Assembly (NCBI RefSeq): GCF_029958925.1
Contig: NZ_CP124616.1
Span: forward strand, 310,001 to 374,000
From: Tropicibacter oceani
GTDB lineage: Bacteria; Pseudomonadota; Alphaproteobacteria; Rhodobacterales; Rhodobacteraceae
DNA length: 64,000 bases
Direction of reading: 5' to 3'
A program made the position numbers and the translations under genes. A model generated the notes under the pieces. It did not search any database. It saw only the letters and a program-made list of their open reading frames with translations, and had not been told where the DNA came from. Shown piece by piece: positions 1 to 8,576 of this stretch. Position 1 is the first letter of the stretch. Every line of letters begins with the position of its first letter.

Positions 1-115
1 AGCCCAGCAGCACGACAAAGTCCGTGTTGCCCAGCGAGAAGAACGGCCCGCTGGCGGCAAATGCCGGGGACGCGGTGAAGCCAGCGAGGGCGGCGGGAAG
101 GATCAGCTTGCGCAT
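1..115 (-). CDS. atpF: ATP synthase Fo subunit b, N-terminal part (cut by window edge)
   Basis: Only the first 38 codons are inside the window. They read MRKLILPAALAGF..., a cleavable-looking leader ending near PAFA, followed by GPFFSLGNTDFVVLLG, the start of the membrane segment of a b subunit. It lies 5 nt after the atpF' stop in the same direction, the usual alphaproteobacterial order with two b-type genes. The b/b' pair forms the peripheral stalk linking Fo to F1 in the inner membrane. The leader-like N-terminus is typical of the Rhodobacterales b subunit as I recall it. Confidence 0.85.
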   Translation of the reverse strand, partial: MRKLILPAALAGFTASPAFAASGPFFSLGNTDFVVLLG

Positions 116-120
116 TCGAT

Positions 121-684
121 TTACCCCTTTACCCGGCTGGCAACAGCCGCTGCGATTGCCTTGGCATCGGCCTTGCCGCCCAGGGCAGCAACGATGGCCT
201 CGGCCGTGTCCTTGGCGACCTCTTCGACGGCACCCATGGCAGATGCCCGGATGTCTTCGATGGCCTTTGCAGACTCGGCTGCCTTGGCAGAAATCTGTTC
301 GTCAGCCTTGGCCAGAGCAGCATCAAGGTCGCCCTTGATTTCATCACGCGTCTTTTGCGCGATGGCCTGTGCCTCGGCCTTGGCATCCGCCAGTGCCTTT
401 TCATAAGCAGCTTCGGCATCAAGTGCCTTGCGCTTCAGCTCTTCGGCGGCTGCGATATCGTTGGTGATTGTCCCCTGACGTTCGGCCAGAACCGAGGCAA
501 TCCTCGGAAGCGCGATACGCGAAAGAACAAAGAAGATCACCACAAGAGTGATAACCAGCCAGAAGACCTGGTTGGGAATCCATTCGCCGCAAAGCTGCGG
601 CATCCCGATGGCGGAGCCATGAGAGTCCGTGCAGGCGCTTACAGCTGCTGCTGCATGCTCTGCCCCGTGGGTTTCGGTCGCCAT
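121..684 (-). CDS. atpF': ATP synthase Fo subunit b' (187 aa)
   Basis: This is the second b-type peripheral-stalk subunit. A single membrane helix (about residues 37-58, [20 protein letters not shown]) is followed by a long Ala/Glu/Lys-rich coiled coil to the C-terminus. It sits between atpE and atpF. The first nine residues, MATETHGAE, are the same as those of AtpB upstream, encoded by different synonymous codons (see findings). Length fits the family. Confidence 0.93.
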   Translation of the reverse strand: MATETHGAEHAAAAVSACTDSHGSAIGMPQLCGEWIPNQVFWLVITLVVIFFVLSRIALPRIASVLAERQGTITNDIAAAEELKRKALDAEAAYEKALADAKAEAQAIAQKTRDEIKGDLDAALAKADEQISAKAAESAKAIEDIRASAMGAVEEVAKDTAEAIVAALGGKADAKAIAAAVASRVKG

Positions 685-715
685 GTCGCTCTCCGTCGAA
701 ACGTGGTCTCTACAT

Positions 716-745
716 CGGGCGGCCTAACAATGGCCAAGCCGCCCG
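716..745. other. Stem-loop between atpE and atpF'
   Basis: The 86-nt gap between atpE and atpF' holds an 8-bp GC-rich inverted repeat, CGGGCGGC (716-723) and GCCGCCCG (738-745), with a 14-nt loop. There is no T-run after it on the minus strand, so it is not a classical terminator. A partial attenuator or RNA-stabilising hairpin after atpE would fit the need for many more c subunits than b subunits; this role is inference. Confidence 0.5.
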
Positions 746-770
746 CGCGTAAGGATCGGTGTTCCGTGGA

Positions 771-995
771 TTAGACGGCGAACATCAGCAGCAGCGAAAC
801 GAGGAAGGCGAAGATGCCCAGCGCTTCTGCGAATGCGATGCCGATGAACAGGGTGGCCGTCTGCGAAGCAGCTGCCGAGGGGTTGCGCAGTGCGCCGGCA
901 AGGAAGTTGCCTGCAACGTTGCCAACCCCGATTGCGGCTGCGCCGGAACCGATTGCTGCCAGGCCTGCGCCGATGTGTGCGAGATCGCCTTCCAT
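771..995 (-). CDS. atpE: ATP synthase Fo subunit c (74 aa)
   Basis: A small hairpin of two membrane helices that forms the proton-driven c-ring. Helix 1 is glycine/alanine rich ([17 protein letters not shown]), the polar loop is RNP at residues 37-39, and helix 2 carries the proton-binding carboxylate Glu57 in GIAFAEALG. The ATG at 995 was chosen because AAGGAG lies just upstream; the longer open frame reaching back to 1697 only overlaps atpB. Length matches alphaproteobacterial c subunits. Confidence 0.95.
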   Translation of the reverse strand: MEGDLAHIGAGLAAIGSGAAAIGVGNVAGNFLAGALRNPSAAASQTATLFIGIAFAEALGIFAFLVSLLLMFAV

Positions 996-1063
996 GTGAA
1001 TTCTCCTTACGATTGGAAGTTGAGGTAGATGCGGTAGGGTGGGGTCCAGCCCCACCGCTTCCA

Positions 1064-1831
1064 TTAGTGATGCGGGTGAAGTGCGTCCTTGAGGTAGACG
1101 CAGGTCAGAATGGTGAAAACGTAGGCCTGAATGAAGGCCACGAGGATTTCCAGACCGTACATCGCGGTGATGGCGACAACGGACAGCGGGCTGATGGCGG
1201 CAATGGCCGCAAAGCCTGCGAAAACCTTGATGACGGCATGGCCTGCCATGACGTTGCCGGCCAGACGAATGCTGTGGCTGACGGGGCGCACGAAGTACGA
1301 GATCAGTTCGATGATCGCCAGGATCGGACGCAGCGCCAGCGGTGCCGACGACACCCAGAACAGGCCCAGGAAGGACGCGCCGTTCTTGACAAAGCCAAGG
1401 ATGGTCACGGTCAGGAACACCGCCATGGCCAGAACCACGGTCACCGCGAAATGCGACGTGGTGGTAAAGGACATCGGCAGCAGGCCAAGGAAGTTGGCGA
1501 CGACGATGAACATGAACAGGGTCATGATGTAGGGGAAATACTTCAGTCCGTCCTTGCCGGTGACGTCTTCGACCATCTTGTGGACAAAGCCATAGGCGAG
1601 TTCGGCAATCGATTGGCTGCGGGTCGGGATGACCGCGCGGCGCGACGTGCCGATCACCATCAGGCCGACGATCGCCAGAATGGCCAGGAAAAGCCACAGC
1701 GTGACGTTGGTGATGGTGAACATGCCGACAAGGCCGTCACCGAAAAGCGGCTTTACGATGAACTGGTCCATCGGGTGAAAAACAAGGCTGCTGCTTTCTG
1801 CGGCCTCTGCACCATGCGTCTCAGTCGCCAT
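1064..1831 (-). CDS. atpB: ATP synthase Fo subunit a (255 aa)
   Basis: The a subunit provides the proton half-channels against the c-ring. Several hydrophobic helices are visible, and the conserved [12 protein letters not shown] segment (about residues 181-192) carries the essential arginine. The start overlaps the end of atpI by 11 nt, suggesting translational coupling. The N-terminus MATETHGAE is repeated in AtpF'. Length and gene order support the call. Confidence 0.96.
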   Translation of the reverse strand: MATETHGAEAAESSSLVFHPMDQFIVKPLFGDGLVGMFTITNVTLWLFLAILAIVGLMVIGTSRRAVIPTRSQSIAELAYGFVHKMVEDVTGKDGLKYFPYIMTLFMFIVVANFLGLLPMSFTTTSHFAVTVVLAMAVFLTVTILGFVKNGASFLGLFWVSSAPLALRPILAIIELISYFVRPVSHSIRLAGNVMAGHAVIKVFAGFAAIAAISPLSVVAITAMYGLEILVAFIQAYVFTILTCVYLKDALHPHH

Positions 1832-2195
1832 TCTTGTCCCCTTCGTTGGCCCCCGGCTTGCGGGTGGCCCCTTCGACGTCTCCGCCCAGCTGGGCGATCT
1901 GTTGTTTCTGGATCTCGGCCGCGCTGCGCAGCATCACCTTGATGCCTGCGGCGATCCCCAGCAATGTGAACAGCACCATGAGGAACGGGGTGGTGCCAAG
2001 CACCATGTCCAACGCGTATCCGATGCCAAAGCCGATCCCGAGACCGGCCACCATTTCCGTCACCATCCGCCAGGCCAGGTTGGCCTGAGAGTAGTGCTCT
2101 TCCTGGTGTGCCTTGCCTTGCGCTCCGGCCTTCTTGACCGCTGCAATCCGGGCTTCCAGCTCTTGCAGCTTGTCCTTCGGATCAACGTCGCTCAC
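1821..2195 (-). CDS. atpI: AtpI-like F0F1 assembly protein (about 124 aa)
   Basis: A small membrane protein at the head of the atp operon, thought to help c-ring assembly or Mg2+ supply. Two hydrophobic helices ([17 protein letters not shown] and [18 protein letters not shown]) are preceded by a charged helix ([16 protein letters not shown]). I chose the GTG at 2195 (VSDVDPKD) because an AAAGGGG ribosome binding site lies about 9 nt upstream; a GTG at 2204 is possible but sits on that site. The operon runs atpI-atpB-atpE-atpF'-atpF. Confidence 0.85.
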   Translation of the reverse strand: MSDVDPKDKLQELEARIAAVKKAGAQGKAHQEEHYSQANLAWRMVTEMVAGLGIGFGIGYALDMVLGTTPFLMVLFTLLGIAAGIKVMLRSAAEIQKQQIAQLGGDVEGATRKPGANEGDKNGD

Positions 2196-2448
2196 GCAAA
2201 ACACCCCTTTCAGAGAGTTGAGTGGTTGCTAAGCCGAGGGCGCGCCTGAGTCAACAACAGGTTAAGGGGCGCGGAACAGAACGTAAGTGACTGAATTAAA
2301 AAGAAACACTTCCAACGCCGCCAGGCAAGGTCATTCCGTCGCAGCGGGGATTTGGGCCCAATCCGCCGCTTTGGCATATTCAACGATCTGGTTGAGTTTT
2401 CATGCAGCACCCTTGACCCCTGCCCCGCAACCGTCCTTATGAGCGGTG
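2196..2448. promoter_or_regulatory. Divergent intergenic region atpI / arsR
   Basis: A 250-nt gap between the divergently transcribed atp operon and an ArsR-family gene. It must carry both promoters and is AT-richer around 2280-2320 (runs of A and T). I see no unambiguous -35/-10 pair and no coding frame with a ribosome binding site. Confidence 0.4.
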
Positions 2449-2787
2449 ATGACCGACCGCCTCGACACCGTCTTTGCCGCCCTTGGCGATGCCACCCGCC
2501 GCCGCATCCTTTCGATGCTGCTTGAGGATGACATGGCCGTCACGGACGTGGCCGAACCCTTTGACATGTCGCTGGCCGCGATTTCCAAACACCTGACGGT
2601 GCTGACCAACGCCGGGCTGATCAGCCAGGAAAAGCGCGGCCGGGTGAAATGGTGCAAACTGGAACCCGACGCACTGCGCGACGCTTCTGTCTGGATGCAG
2701 GGCTTTGGTCAGTTCGAGCCGGTCAATCTGGACGCCTTCGAACGGTTTCTGGCCCAGGAACTGCCCGATCACGCCGACGATCCATAG
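2449..2787 (+). CDS. ArsR/SmtB-family transcriptional regulator (112 aa)
   Basis: A small winged helix-turn-helix repressor. The start MTDRLDTVFAALGDATRRRIL and the recognition region VAEPFDMSLAAISKHLTVLTNAGLI are typical of the family, as is the wing RGRVKWCKL. No paired Cys/His metal site (such as ELCVCDL) is visible, so it is probably of the metal-independent type found next to SRPBCC or transport genes. The target is unknown: the downstream exporter is convergent. GTG at 2446 is an alternative start. Confidence 0.85.
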   Translation: MTDRLDTVFAALGDATRRRILSMLLEDDMAVTDVAEPFDMSLAAISKHLTVLTNAGLISQEKRGRVKWCKLEPDALRDASVWMQGFGQFEPVNLDAFERFLAQELPDHADDP

Positions 2788-2811
2788 GCCAGGGTTCCAC
2801 CCCGGCGCCCC

Positions 2812-3687
2812 CTATTCACGCAGCAGCATCACCAGGGCCAGCACCGTCAGCCCGACCCCGGGCAGCACCAGCGCGGGTGGCACGCCCTTGCCCAGACCGA
2901 TTTCCCAAAGGATCACCCAACTGGGTGTCAGGTAGGTATAGGCCATGACCTTGGCCGATGGCAGGCGCAGCGTGGCATAGCGCAGGATCAGGAATGTCAC
3001 CCCCGTCGCCGGCAGGGCCACATAGACCAACGTCACCCAGACGATGGGCGGCAGCGCCGACCAGTCGGTGGCCAGCAAGGGCCCAAAGGCCCAGATCCCC
3101 AGCAGTACCGCCCCGGCCGTCAGGATCGCCGCCGTGAACCCCAGGGCGGGTTCGCCCCGGTTCAGCCTGCGCAGCAGCGGCGAATACAGGGCATGGGCGA
3201 TGCAGCCCCAGAAATAGACCGTTTCCCCCCGGCCAACCTCAAAACCGCGCAGCGCCGCCACGTTGCCGTCAAAGATCACCCACAACGCGCCCGCTCCGCC
3301 CACGGCAATGGCCAGCGCCATCCATCCTGTCGTGATCTGCCGCAGGACGACATAGCCAAAGACCGCCGTCAGCGCCGGGTTCAGGGTAAAGACCGCCGAC
3401 ATGCTGACCGGCGACGCGGTCTTGAGACCCTCGAACATGGTGACGAAATAGATCGCAAACAGGCCAGCCAGCAGCCCATAGCGCCAGGGCGCCCGAAACA
3501 CCTGCCGGGTGATCCCGTTTCCCGCCCAGGCCAGCCCCCACAGCGACAGCGCCGCAATGGCAAAGCGCACAGCGTTCATCACCGCAGGGTCGATGAAGGG
3601 CGCTGCCAGGCCGCCCAGTGAAAAGGATCCTGCGACCAGGGCCGAGAAACAGAACATCGCAAGATGCCCCTTTCCCGCCTCGGTCAT
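2812..3687 (-). CDS. EamA/DMT-family inner-membrane transporter (291 aa)
   Basis: A ten-helix drug/metabolite transporter built from two EamA repeats. Hydrophobic helices fill the length, including SPVSMSAVFTLNPALTAVFGY in the first repeat and a matching motif (VMAYTYLTPSWVILWE) in the second. The ATG at 3687 overlaps the stop of the upstream LysR gene by 4 nt (ATGA), so the two are cotranscribed. The substrate is unknown; related pairs often export amino acids or metabolites. Confidence 0.85.
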   Translation of the reverse strand: MTEAGKGHLAMFCFSALVAGSFSLGGLAAPFIDPAVMNAVRFAIAALSLWGLAWAGNGITRQVFRAPWRYGLLAGLFAIYFVTMFEGLKTASPVSMSAVFTLNPALTAVFGYVVLRQITTGWMALAIAVGGAGALWVIFDGNVAALRGFEVGRGETVYFWGCIAHALYSPLLRRLNRGEPALGFTAAILTAGAVLLGIWAFGPLLATDWSALPPIVWVTLVYVALPATGVTFLILRYATLRLPSAKVMAYTYLTPSWVILWEIGLGKGVPPALVLPGVGLTVLALVMLLRE

Positions 3688-4565
3688 CTGGCGGACCCTT
3701 CGCCGGTGTAATCCTTGAGATGGCTCAGAAAGGCCTGCACCTTGGCCGTGCGATGCAGATCGACATGGGTGACCAACCACAGCGGCGAGGTCCATTCCTC
3801 GCGCGGCGGCATGACCTGGACCAGTTCGGGAAACTGTGTCGCCTCGCGTGCGCCCATGAACCCGATCCCGGCCCCCGCGAGGATCGCGCGCTCCATCACG
3901 CGGCTGTCGGTCGTGCGGAACACGATATTCGCGGTGGGCACGGCATCGCGCAACCAGCGCAGAAAGGGTGCGCGATTGTCCAGGTTGTCGTGTCCGACGA
4001 AAAAGTGGTCCTGCAGAGCCTCGGCGGTTTCGGGCAGACCGTGCCGGGCGACATAGTCCTTGCTGGCGTACATCGCGATGTCCTGCCGGGCAAAGGGCTG
4101 GACCACGTTGTCGGGCTCTTCTGGCTGCTTCCCGGCGCGCAGGGCGACGTGGGCCTCGCCATATTCCAGGCGGAATACCCGGTCATCGGTCAGGTAGCGC
4201 ACGGTCACATCCGGATAGGCCTGCCGAAAGGACGTCAGCGCCCCGACCATCAGCGGCGCAAAGGCCACGAGCGAGGTCACCAGCAATTCGCCCGACACAT
4301 CGCTGCCGCGCCCCTTGATTCGCCCTTCGAGCTGATGGAACTGCTCGTCCGTGGTCTGGGCGACGCGCAGCAGATCCTGGCCGGCCTCTGTTGCCGTATA
4401 GCCACGGGCGTGGCGCTGGAACAGCTTTACGCCCAGCCGGGCCTCCAGTGCATCAATATGACGAATCACCGTCGCATGATGCACGCCAAGGATGTCGGCA
4501 GCCCCGCTGACCGTGCCCTGCCGCGCCACGTGAAAGGCCGTCCTGACCTCGTCCCAGTTTTCCAT
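3684..4565 (-). CDS. LysR-family transcriptional regulator (293 aa)
   Basis: An N-terminal helix-turn-helix (about residues 5-62, QGTVSGAADILGVHHATVIRHI) is followed by a substrate-binding effector domain starting near SGELLVTSLVAFAPLMV. Full family length. Translational coupling to the downstream EamA exporter suggests that it controls that exporter, though LysR regulators more often act on divergent genes. Here the divergent side is only a 220-nt gap ending in another gene's terminator. Confidence 0.9.
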   Translation of the reverse strand: MENWDEVRTAFHVARQGTVSGAADILGVHHATVIRHIDALEARLGVKLFQRHARGYTATEAGQDLLRVAQTTDEQFHQLEGRIKGRGSDVSGELLVTSLVAFAPLMVGALTSFRQAYPDVTVRYLTDDRVFRLEYGEAHVALRAGKQPEEPDNVVQPFARQDIAMYASKDYVARHGLPETAEALQDHFFVGHDNLDNRAPFLRWLRDAVPTANIVFRTTDSRVMERAILAGAGIGFMGAREATQFPELVQVMPPREEWTSPLWLVTHVDLHRTAKVQAFLSHLKDYTGEGSAR

Positions 4566-4684
4566 ATGCCTGCCTCGCCCTGCTGTATGACCGGCGCATC
4601 ATCGCCGCCCCGGGCGGGGGAATACAAGTCCATCCGGCATGGCGGGACTGTCCACGCTTTCAGCCGCCGCGGTACAGGCCGGAG

Positions 4685-4728
4685 GCTGAAAACAAAATTG
4701 CCGGCCACCTTCTTCAGGTTGCCGGCAA
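4685..4728 (-). terminator. Rho-independent terminator
   Basis: Read on the minus strand, a 12-bp stem with one mismatch (arms 4717-4728 and 4698-4709, core GCCGGC) and a 7-nt loop is followed at once by TTTTGTTTT. It lies about 60 nt after the stop of the small secreted-protein gene at 4789-5034 and separates it from the LysR operon. Confidence 0.82.
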
Positions 4729-4788
4729 CAGTGCTGGGCGCGGTCAGGAAAGACCGCAACCCTTTATTCTTATGGCCGTAGCCCGAGC

Positions 4789-5034
4789 TTACGGGGTGCC
4801 GGTCGAGGACGACGAGTCGCCATCGTTGGCAGCTGCCAGAGCGCCGACGACAACCAAGCCGCCGATCACGGCCAGAGCCGTGCCAACGCCACCGGCTGCG
4901 GAAGAGCTGGAAGCAGCAACTTCAACCGGAACGTAGGGGTCGGTTTCGGTTTCGGCGGTGTCGCCGTACATGCCAGCCATTGCGGTGCTTGCGGACAGGG
5001 CGACCGCTGCGGTCGCCAGGATGAATTTGTTCAT
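4789..5034 (-). CDS. Small secreted or membrane protein with C-terminal Gly/Ala helix (81 aa)
   Basis: The N-terminus MNKFILATAAVALSASTAMA is a clear signal peptide, cut probably after AMA. The mature part has an acidic stretch (DTAETETDPYVPVEV), a serine run, a hydrophobic helix (GVGTALAVIGGLVVVGALAAA) and a polar tail DGDSSSSTGTP. Similar small proteins are common and uncharacterised in roseobacters. It has its own terminator and a 400-nt upstream region, so it is probably a well-expressed monocistronic gene. Function unknown. Confidence 0.8.
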   Translation of the reverse strand: MNKFILATAAVALSASTAMAGMYGDTAETETDPYVPVEVAASSSSAAGGVGTALAVIGGLVVVGALAAANDGDSSSSTGTP

Positions 5035-5434
5035 GGTAAAACTCCGTTAGAGACGATTGGTCGCCAAGTTAGCAACTTCCACAAAAAAATACAAAAGTAA
5101 AACCGGGAAATCCAGCCAATGCCGGACAACCGGCAAGATTGTTCTCATACTGCATCATTTTAAGCGCGCGCGCACCGGTGATTTCGCATCGCTGCCTTTG
5201 AAACAAGCATGATCGGGCTGACAAACTTGACTTTGCCCGCCGATCGCCGTACCCCCGCGCAAACCTTCCGGGAGTCTCTGTGTGCTTCCGGTCCCATGGG
5301 CCTTGCCCGGGATCGCCCTCCGTCAGCGCGTTGCGCCCACGGGGGCGCTCGTGCGTTGACTGATGGGGTTTGAGATACAGGCCGCGCGTCCCTAGCTAAG
5401 ACGCATCAGGATCAGAAAAGGAGGGGCTTCCCTC
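5035..5434. other. Intergenic region upstream of ffh
   Basis: About 400 nt without a convincing gene. It must hold the promoter of the small secreted protein (AT-rich part 5035-5160) and that of ffh. A small inverted repeat GCGCCC/GGGCGC lies near 5335-5350 and a TTGAC hexamer at 5356, but no matching -10 box is clear. The ffh ribosome binding site GGAGGGG is at about 5420. Confidence 0.4.
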
Positions 5435-6946
5435 ATGTTTGAAAATCTCTCGGAACGCCTTGGCGGTGTCTTTGATCGCCTGACCAAACAGGGCGCGCTG
5501 TCGGCCGATGACGTCAAGACCGCGCTGCGCGAAGTGCGCGTGGCGCTGCTTGAGGCGGACGTATCGCTGCCCGTGGCCCGGGACTTCGTGAAGGCCGTGG
5601 AAAAGAAGGCCACCGGCCAGGCCGTGACCAAATCGGTTACCCCCGGTCAGCAGGTCGTCAAGATCGTCCATGACGAATTGATCGCTGTTCTGGCAGGCGA
5701 GGGCGAGCCCGGCACGCTGAAAATCGATTCCGCCCCCGCCCCGATCCTGATGGTCGGCCTTCAGGGTGGCGGCAAGACGACGACCACCGCCAAGCTGGCC
5801 AAGCGCCTGAAAGAGCGGGACGGCAAAAAGGTGTTGATGGCCTCGCTGGACGTGAACCGCCCGGCGGCCATGGAACAGCTGGAAATCCTTGGCAAGCAGA
5901 TCGGCGTCGACACCCTGCCCATCGTCAAGGGCGAAAACCCCGTCGCCATCGCCAAACGCGCCAAGACGCAGGCGGCCCTGGGCGGCTATGACGTCTATAT
6001 GCTGGACACCGCCGGTCGCCTTTCCATCGACGAAGAGCTGATGGCCCAGGTCGAAGCGGTCCGCGATGTCGCCAATCCGCGCGAAACGCTGCTGGTGGTC
6101 GATGGCCTGACCGGCCAGGACGCGGTGCACACGGCGGAAAACTTTGACCAGCGCATCGGAATCACCGGCGTTGTCCTGACCCGGATGGACGGCGACGGAC
6201 GCGGCGGTGCGGCCCTGTCCATGCGTGCCGTCACCGGCAAGCCGATCAAGTTCGTCGGCCTTGGCGAAAAGATGGACGCACTGGAAACCTTCGAGCCCGA
6301 GCGGATCGCAGGCCGTATCCTTGGGATGGGCGACATCGTTTCGCTGGTCGAAAAGGCGCAACAGACGCTTGAAGCCGAGCAGGCCGAGCGCATGATGAAG
6401 CGTTTCGCCAAGGGTCAGTTCAACATGAACGACCTCAAGATGCAGCTTGAACAGATGATCAAGATGGGCGGCATGGAGGGCATGATGCAGATGATGCCCG
6501 GCATGGGCAAAATGGCCAAGCAGGTCGGCGACGCGGGTCTTGACGACAAGGTGCTGAAACAGCAGATCGCCCTGATCAACTCGATGACCAAGAAAGAGCG
6601 CGCCAACCCGCAGCTGCTTCAGGCCAGCCGCAAGAAACGCATCGCGGCCGGGTCGGGCATGGAGGTCGCCGACCTCAACAAGCTGCTGAAAATGCAGCGC
6701 CAGATGTCCGACATGATGAAGAAGATGGGCAAGATGGGCAAAGGCGGCATGCTGAAACAGGCCATGAAAGGCATGTTCGGCAAAGGCGGAATGCCTGCCG
6801 ACATGGCTGGCATGGACCCGTCGCAGATGGACCCCAAGGCGCTGGAAGCGGCGGCCAAGCAGCTGGGCATGGGCGGCAAGATCCCCGGCCTTGGCGGCGG
6901 CGCAGCCCTGCCCCCGGGCCTGTCGGGCTTTGGCAAGAAAAAGTAA
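5435..6946 (+). CDS. ffh: Signal recognition particle protein Ffh (503 aa)
   Basis: The SRP54 GTPase that, with 4.5S RNA, delivers nascent membrane proteins to FtsY and SecYEG. An N domain (1-90) is followed by the G domain with P-loop GLQGGGKTT (108-116), DVNRPAA, DTAGRL and TRMDGD motifs. The M domain from about residue 325 is methionine-rich (MEGMMQMMPGMGKMAKQ) for signal-sequence and RNA binding. The C-terminus has a Gly/Met-rich tail. GGAGGGG upstream supports the ATG. The next gene starts directly after the stop codon. Confidence 0.97.
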   Translation: MFENLSERLGGVFDRLTKQGALSADDVKTALREVRVALLEADVSLPVARDFVKAVEKKATGQAVTKSVTPGQQVVKIVHDELIAVLAGEGEPGTLKIDSAPAPILMVGLQGGGKTTTTAKLAKRLKERDGKKVLMASLDVNRPAAMEQLEILGKQIGVDTLPIVKGENPVAIAKRAKTQAALGGYDVYMLDTAGRLSIDEELMAQVEAVRDVANPRETLLVVDGLTGQDAVHTAENFDQRIGITGVVLTRMDGDGRGGAALSMRAVTGKPIKFVGLGEKMDALETFEPERIAGRILGMGDIVSLVEKAQQTLEAEQAERMMKRFAKGQFNMNDLKMQLEQMIKMGGMEGMMQMMPGMGKMAKQVGDAGLDDKVLKQQIALINSMTKKERANPQLLQASRKKRIAAGSGMEVADLNKLLKMQRQMSDMMKKMGKMGKGGMLKQAMKGMFGKGGMPADMAGMDPSQMDPKALEAAAKQLGMGGKIPGLGGGAALPPGLSGFGKKK

Positions 6947-7480
6947 ATGCCCGCGCCCACGCTTCATACCTCGCGCCTGACGCTGCGCCCCCATGTCCTG
7001 AGCGACATGGACCCGTTCTGGGAATTTCACCAGAGCGACCGGGCGAGCTATGTCGGCGCGCCCAAGACCCGCACCCATCAGTGGTACGGTCTGGCGTCCG
7101 AGGTGGGCAGCTGGGACATGATGGGCCATGGCGGCTGGGGCGTGGATACAAAGGCCGGGCAGTTCGTTGGGCAGGTGGCAATCACCCAGCCCCCACATTT
7201 CCCCGAACGCGAAATCGGCTGGACCCTGTTCGATGGCGTCGATGGCCGCGGATATGCCTTTGAGGCGGCTTCGGCAGCGCTGACCTGGGCCTGGGGTCAG
7301 GGGTTTGAAACCCTTGTCTCTTATATCCACCCGGACAACGCCCGTTCCATTGCCCTGGCCACGCGGCTGGGCGCGCAGCACGATGCGCAGGCCGAATTGC
7401 CGACCGGGGAAACCGCGGCGGAAACGCTGGTCTATCGCCACAGCCCCGACACCGACGGCAGTCCGGAGGCCTACGCATGA
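6947..7480 (+). CDS. GNAT-family N-acetyltransferase, copy 1 (177 aa)
   Basis: A RimJ/RimL-like acetyltransferase fold: the start LHTSRLTLRPHVLSDMDPFWEF is typical. The acetyl-CoA segment is represented by GWTLFDGVDGRGYAFEAASAAL (loop GRGYA), and SYIHPDNARSIALATRLGAQ is the following helix. The ATG directly abuts the ffh stop (TAAATG). It is the first of four related GNAT genes in a coupled run. The substrate is unknown; the family can modify ribosomal proteins, tRNA-linked or small-molecule amines. Confidence 0.87.
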   Translation: MPAPTLHTSRLTLRPHVLSDMDPFWEFHQSDRASYVGAPKTRTHQWYGLASEVGSWDMMGHGGWGVDTKAGQFVGQVAITQPPHFPEREIGWTLFDGVDGRGYAFEAASAALTWAWGQGFETLVSYIHPDNARSIALATRLGAQHDAQAELPTGETAAETLVYRHSPDTDGSPEAYA

Positions 7481-8004
7481 GCCTTACGCAAGCCCCCCGT
7501 CTGGAAACCGACCGCCTGATCCTGCGCGGCCCCGAAAAGCGTGACGCCGAGGCGGTCATGGGTTTTCTGCTGGATCACGACCGCGCGGCCGGCTTCGGCA
7601 GCTCGCCCAATCGCGGCGATGCGTGGCGTTGGTTCAATCTGAACGTCGGGCACTGGCATTGGCACGGCTATGGCTATTTCACCATCGAGGACAAGGCGAC
7701 CGGCGGGGCCGCTGGCATCAGCGGCATCTGGTTCCCCGAATCCTGGCCCGAGCCTGAACTGGGCTGGGTGGTTTTCGACGGCTACGAAGGCAAAGGCATT
7801 GCCTTTGAGGCGGCACAGCGCGCGCGGCAGTGGGCCTATGACGATCTGGGATTCACCACGCTGACCTCGAACATCGTGCCGTCGAACACCCGCTCCAAAG
7901 CCCTGGCCACCCGCCTTGGCGCAACCTACGAGCGGACATACCACAACGAAAACATGGGCGAAGACGAGCTGTGGCGCCATCCGGGACCGGAGGCGCTGGC
8001 ATGA
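7477..8004 (+). CDS. GNAT-family N-acetyltransferase, copy 2 (175 aa)
   Basis: Same architecture as copy 1: LETDRLILRGPEKRDAEAVMGF, then GWVVFDGYEGKGIAFEAAQRAR with the acetyl-CoA loop, then SNIVPSNTRSKALATRLGATYER. ATGA overlap with copy 1 and with copy 3 implies coupled translation. Sequence similarity to its neighbours suggests tandem duplication followed by divergence. Substrate unknown. Confidence 0.87.
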   Translation: MSLTQAPRLETDRLILRGPEKRDAEAVMGFLLDHDRAAGFGSSPNRGDAWRWFNLNVGHWHWHGYGYFTIEDKATGGAAGISGIWFPESWPEPELGWVVFDGYEGKGIAFEAAQRARQWAYDDLGFTTLTSNIVPSNTRSKALATRLGATYERTYHNENMGEDELWRHPGPEALA

Positions 8005-8576
8005 CCTTGACGCCCTGCGAACAGCACCGCCCCGGCCCCGGCGCCCGCACTGCCGCCCGGCTGTGCGGCAAGGTACCGGTGATCGACACCCGCCGCCTGC
8101 AACTGCGCGGCCCGCGGATCTATGATTTCAAGGTCTACGCCAAGATCTATGAATCCGACCGGTCGATCCTGATGGGCGGCCCCTTTACCCGCGAAGAGGC
8201 TTGGCAAGAGTTCACCAATTATACCTCGCTCTGGCTGCTGCATGGCCACGGGCTGTGGACCATCGACGCGCTGACGACGCCGTCGGCGGGCTTTGTCCTG
8301 CTGGGCTATGAATGGGACGACCCCGAGGCCGAGCTGGGCATTTTCCTGTCCGAAGAGGCCGAGGGGCAAGGCTATGCTCAAGAGGCGCTCGAGGCGGCGC
8401 GCGACCATGCCTTTGAGGCGCTGAAATGGGACAGTGTCGTGTCCTATGTGGCGCCCGACAATGATCGGTGCATCCGCCTGATGGAACGCGTCGGCGCCAA
8501 GCGTGACAGCGCCGCCGAGGCGATTCACGAAGAAGACACGCTGGTCTACCGGCATCACGCGGGGGGCATGGCATGA
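8001..8576 (+). CDS. GNAT-family N-acetyltransferase, copy 3 (191 aa)
   Basis: Start chosen at the ATG overlapping the previous stop (ATGA at 8001). It has a longer N-terminus (about 30 residues, with two Cys) before the usual IDTRRLQLRGPRIYDF. The core has ELGIFLSEEAEGQGYAQEALEAARDHAF with the acetyl-CoA loop GQGYA, then SYVAPDNDRCIRLMERVGAKRD. It is followed by another ATGA overlap into the small gene at 8573. Substrate unknown. Confidence 0.85.
   Translation: MTLTPCEQHRPGPGARTAARLCGKVPVIDTRRLQLRGPRIYDFKVYAKIYESDRSILMGGPFTREEAWQEFTNYTSLWLLHGHGLWTIDALTTPSAGFVLLGYEWDDPEAELGIFLSEEAEGQGYAQEALEAARDHAFEALKWDSVVSYVAPDNDRCIRLMERVGAKRDSAAEAIHEEDTLVYRHHAGGMA

Noticed and set aside
771-1697. 308-codon frame that ends as subunit c
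   Set aside because: Only the last 74 codons are atpE; the rest overlaps atpB out of frame. The ribosome binding site at 1000-1010 fixes the start.
5396-7441. 681-codon open frame opposite ffh
   Set aside because: Antisense shadow of a GC-rich gene: composition His/Leu/Gln/Arg-rich, no domain and no ribosome binding site, while ffh is certain.
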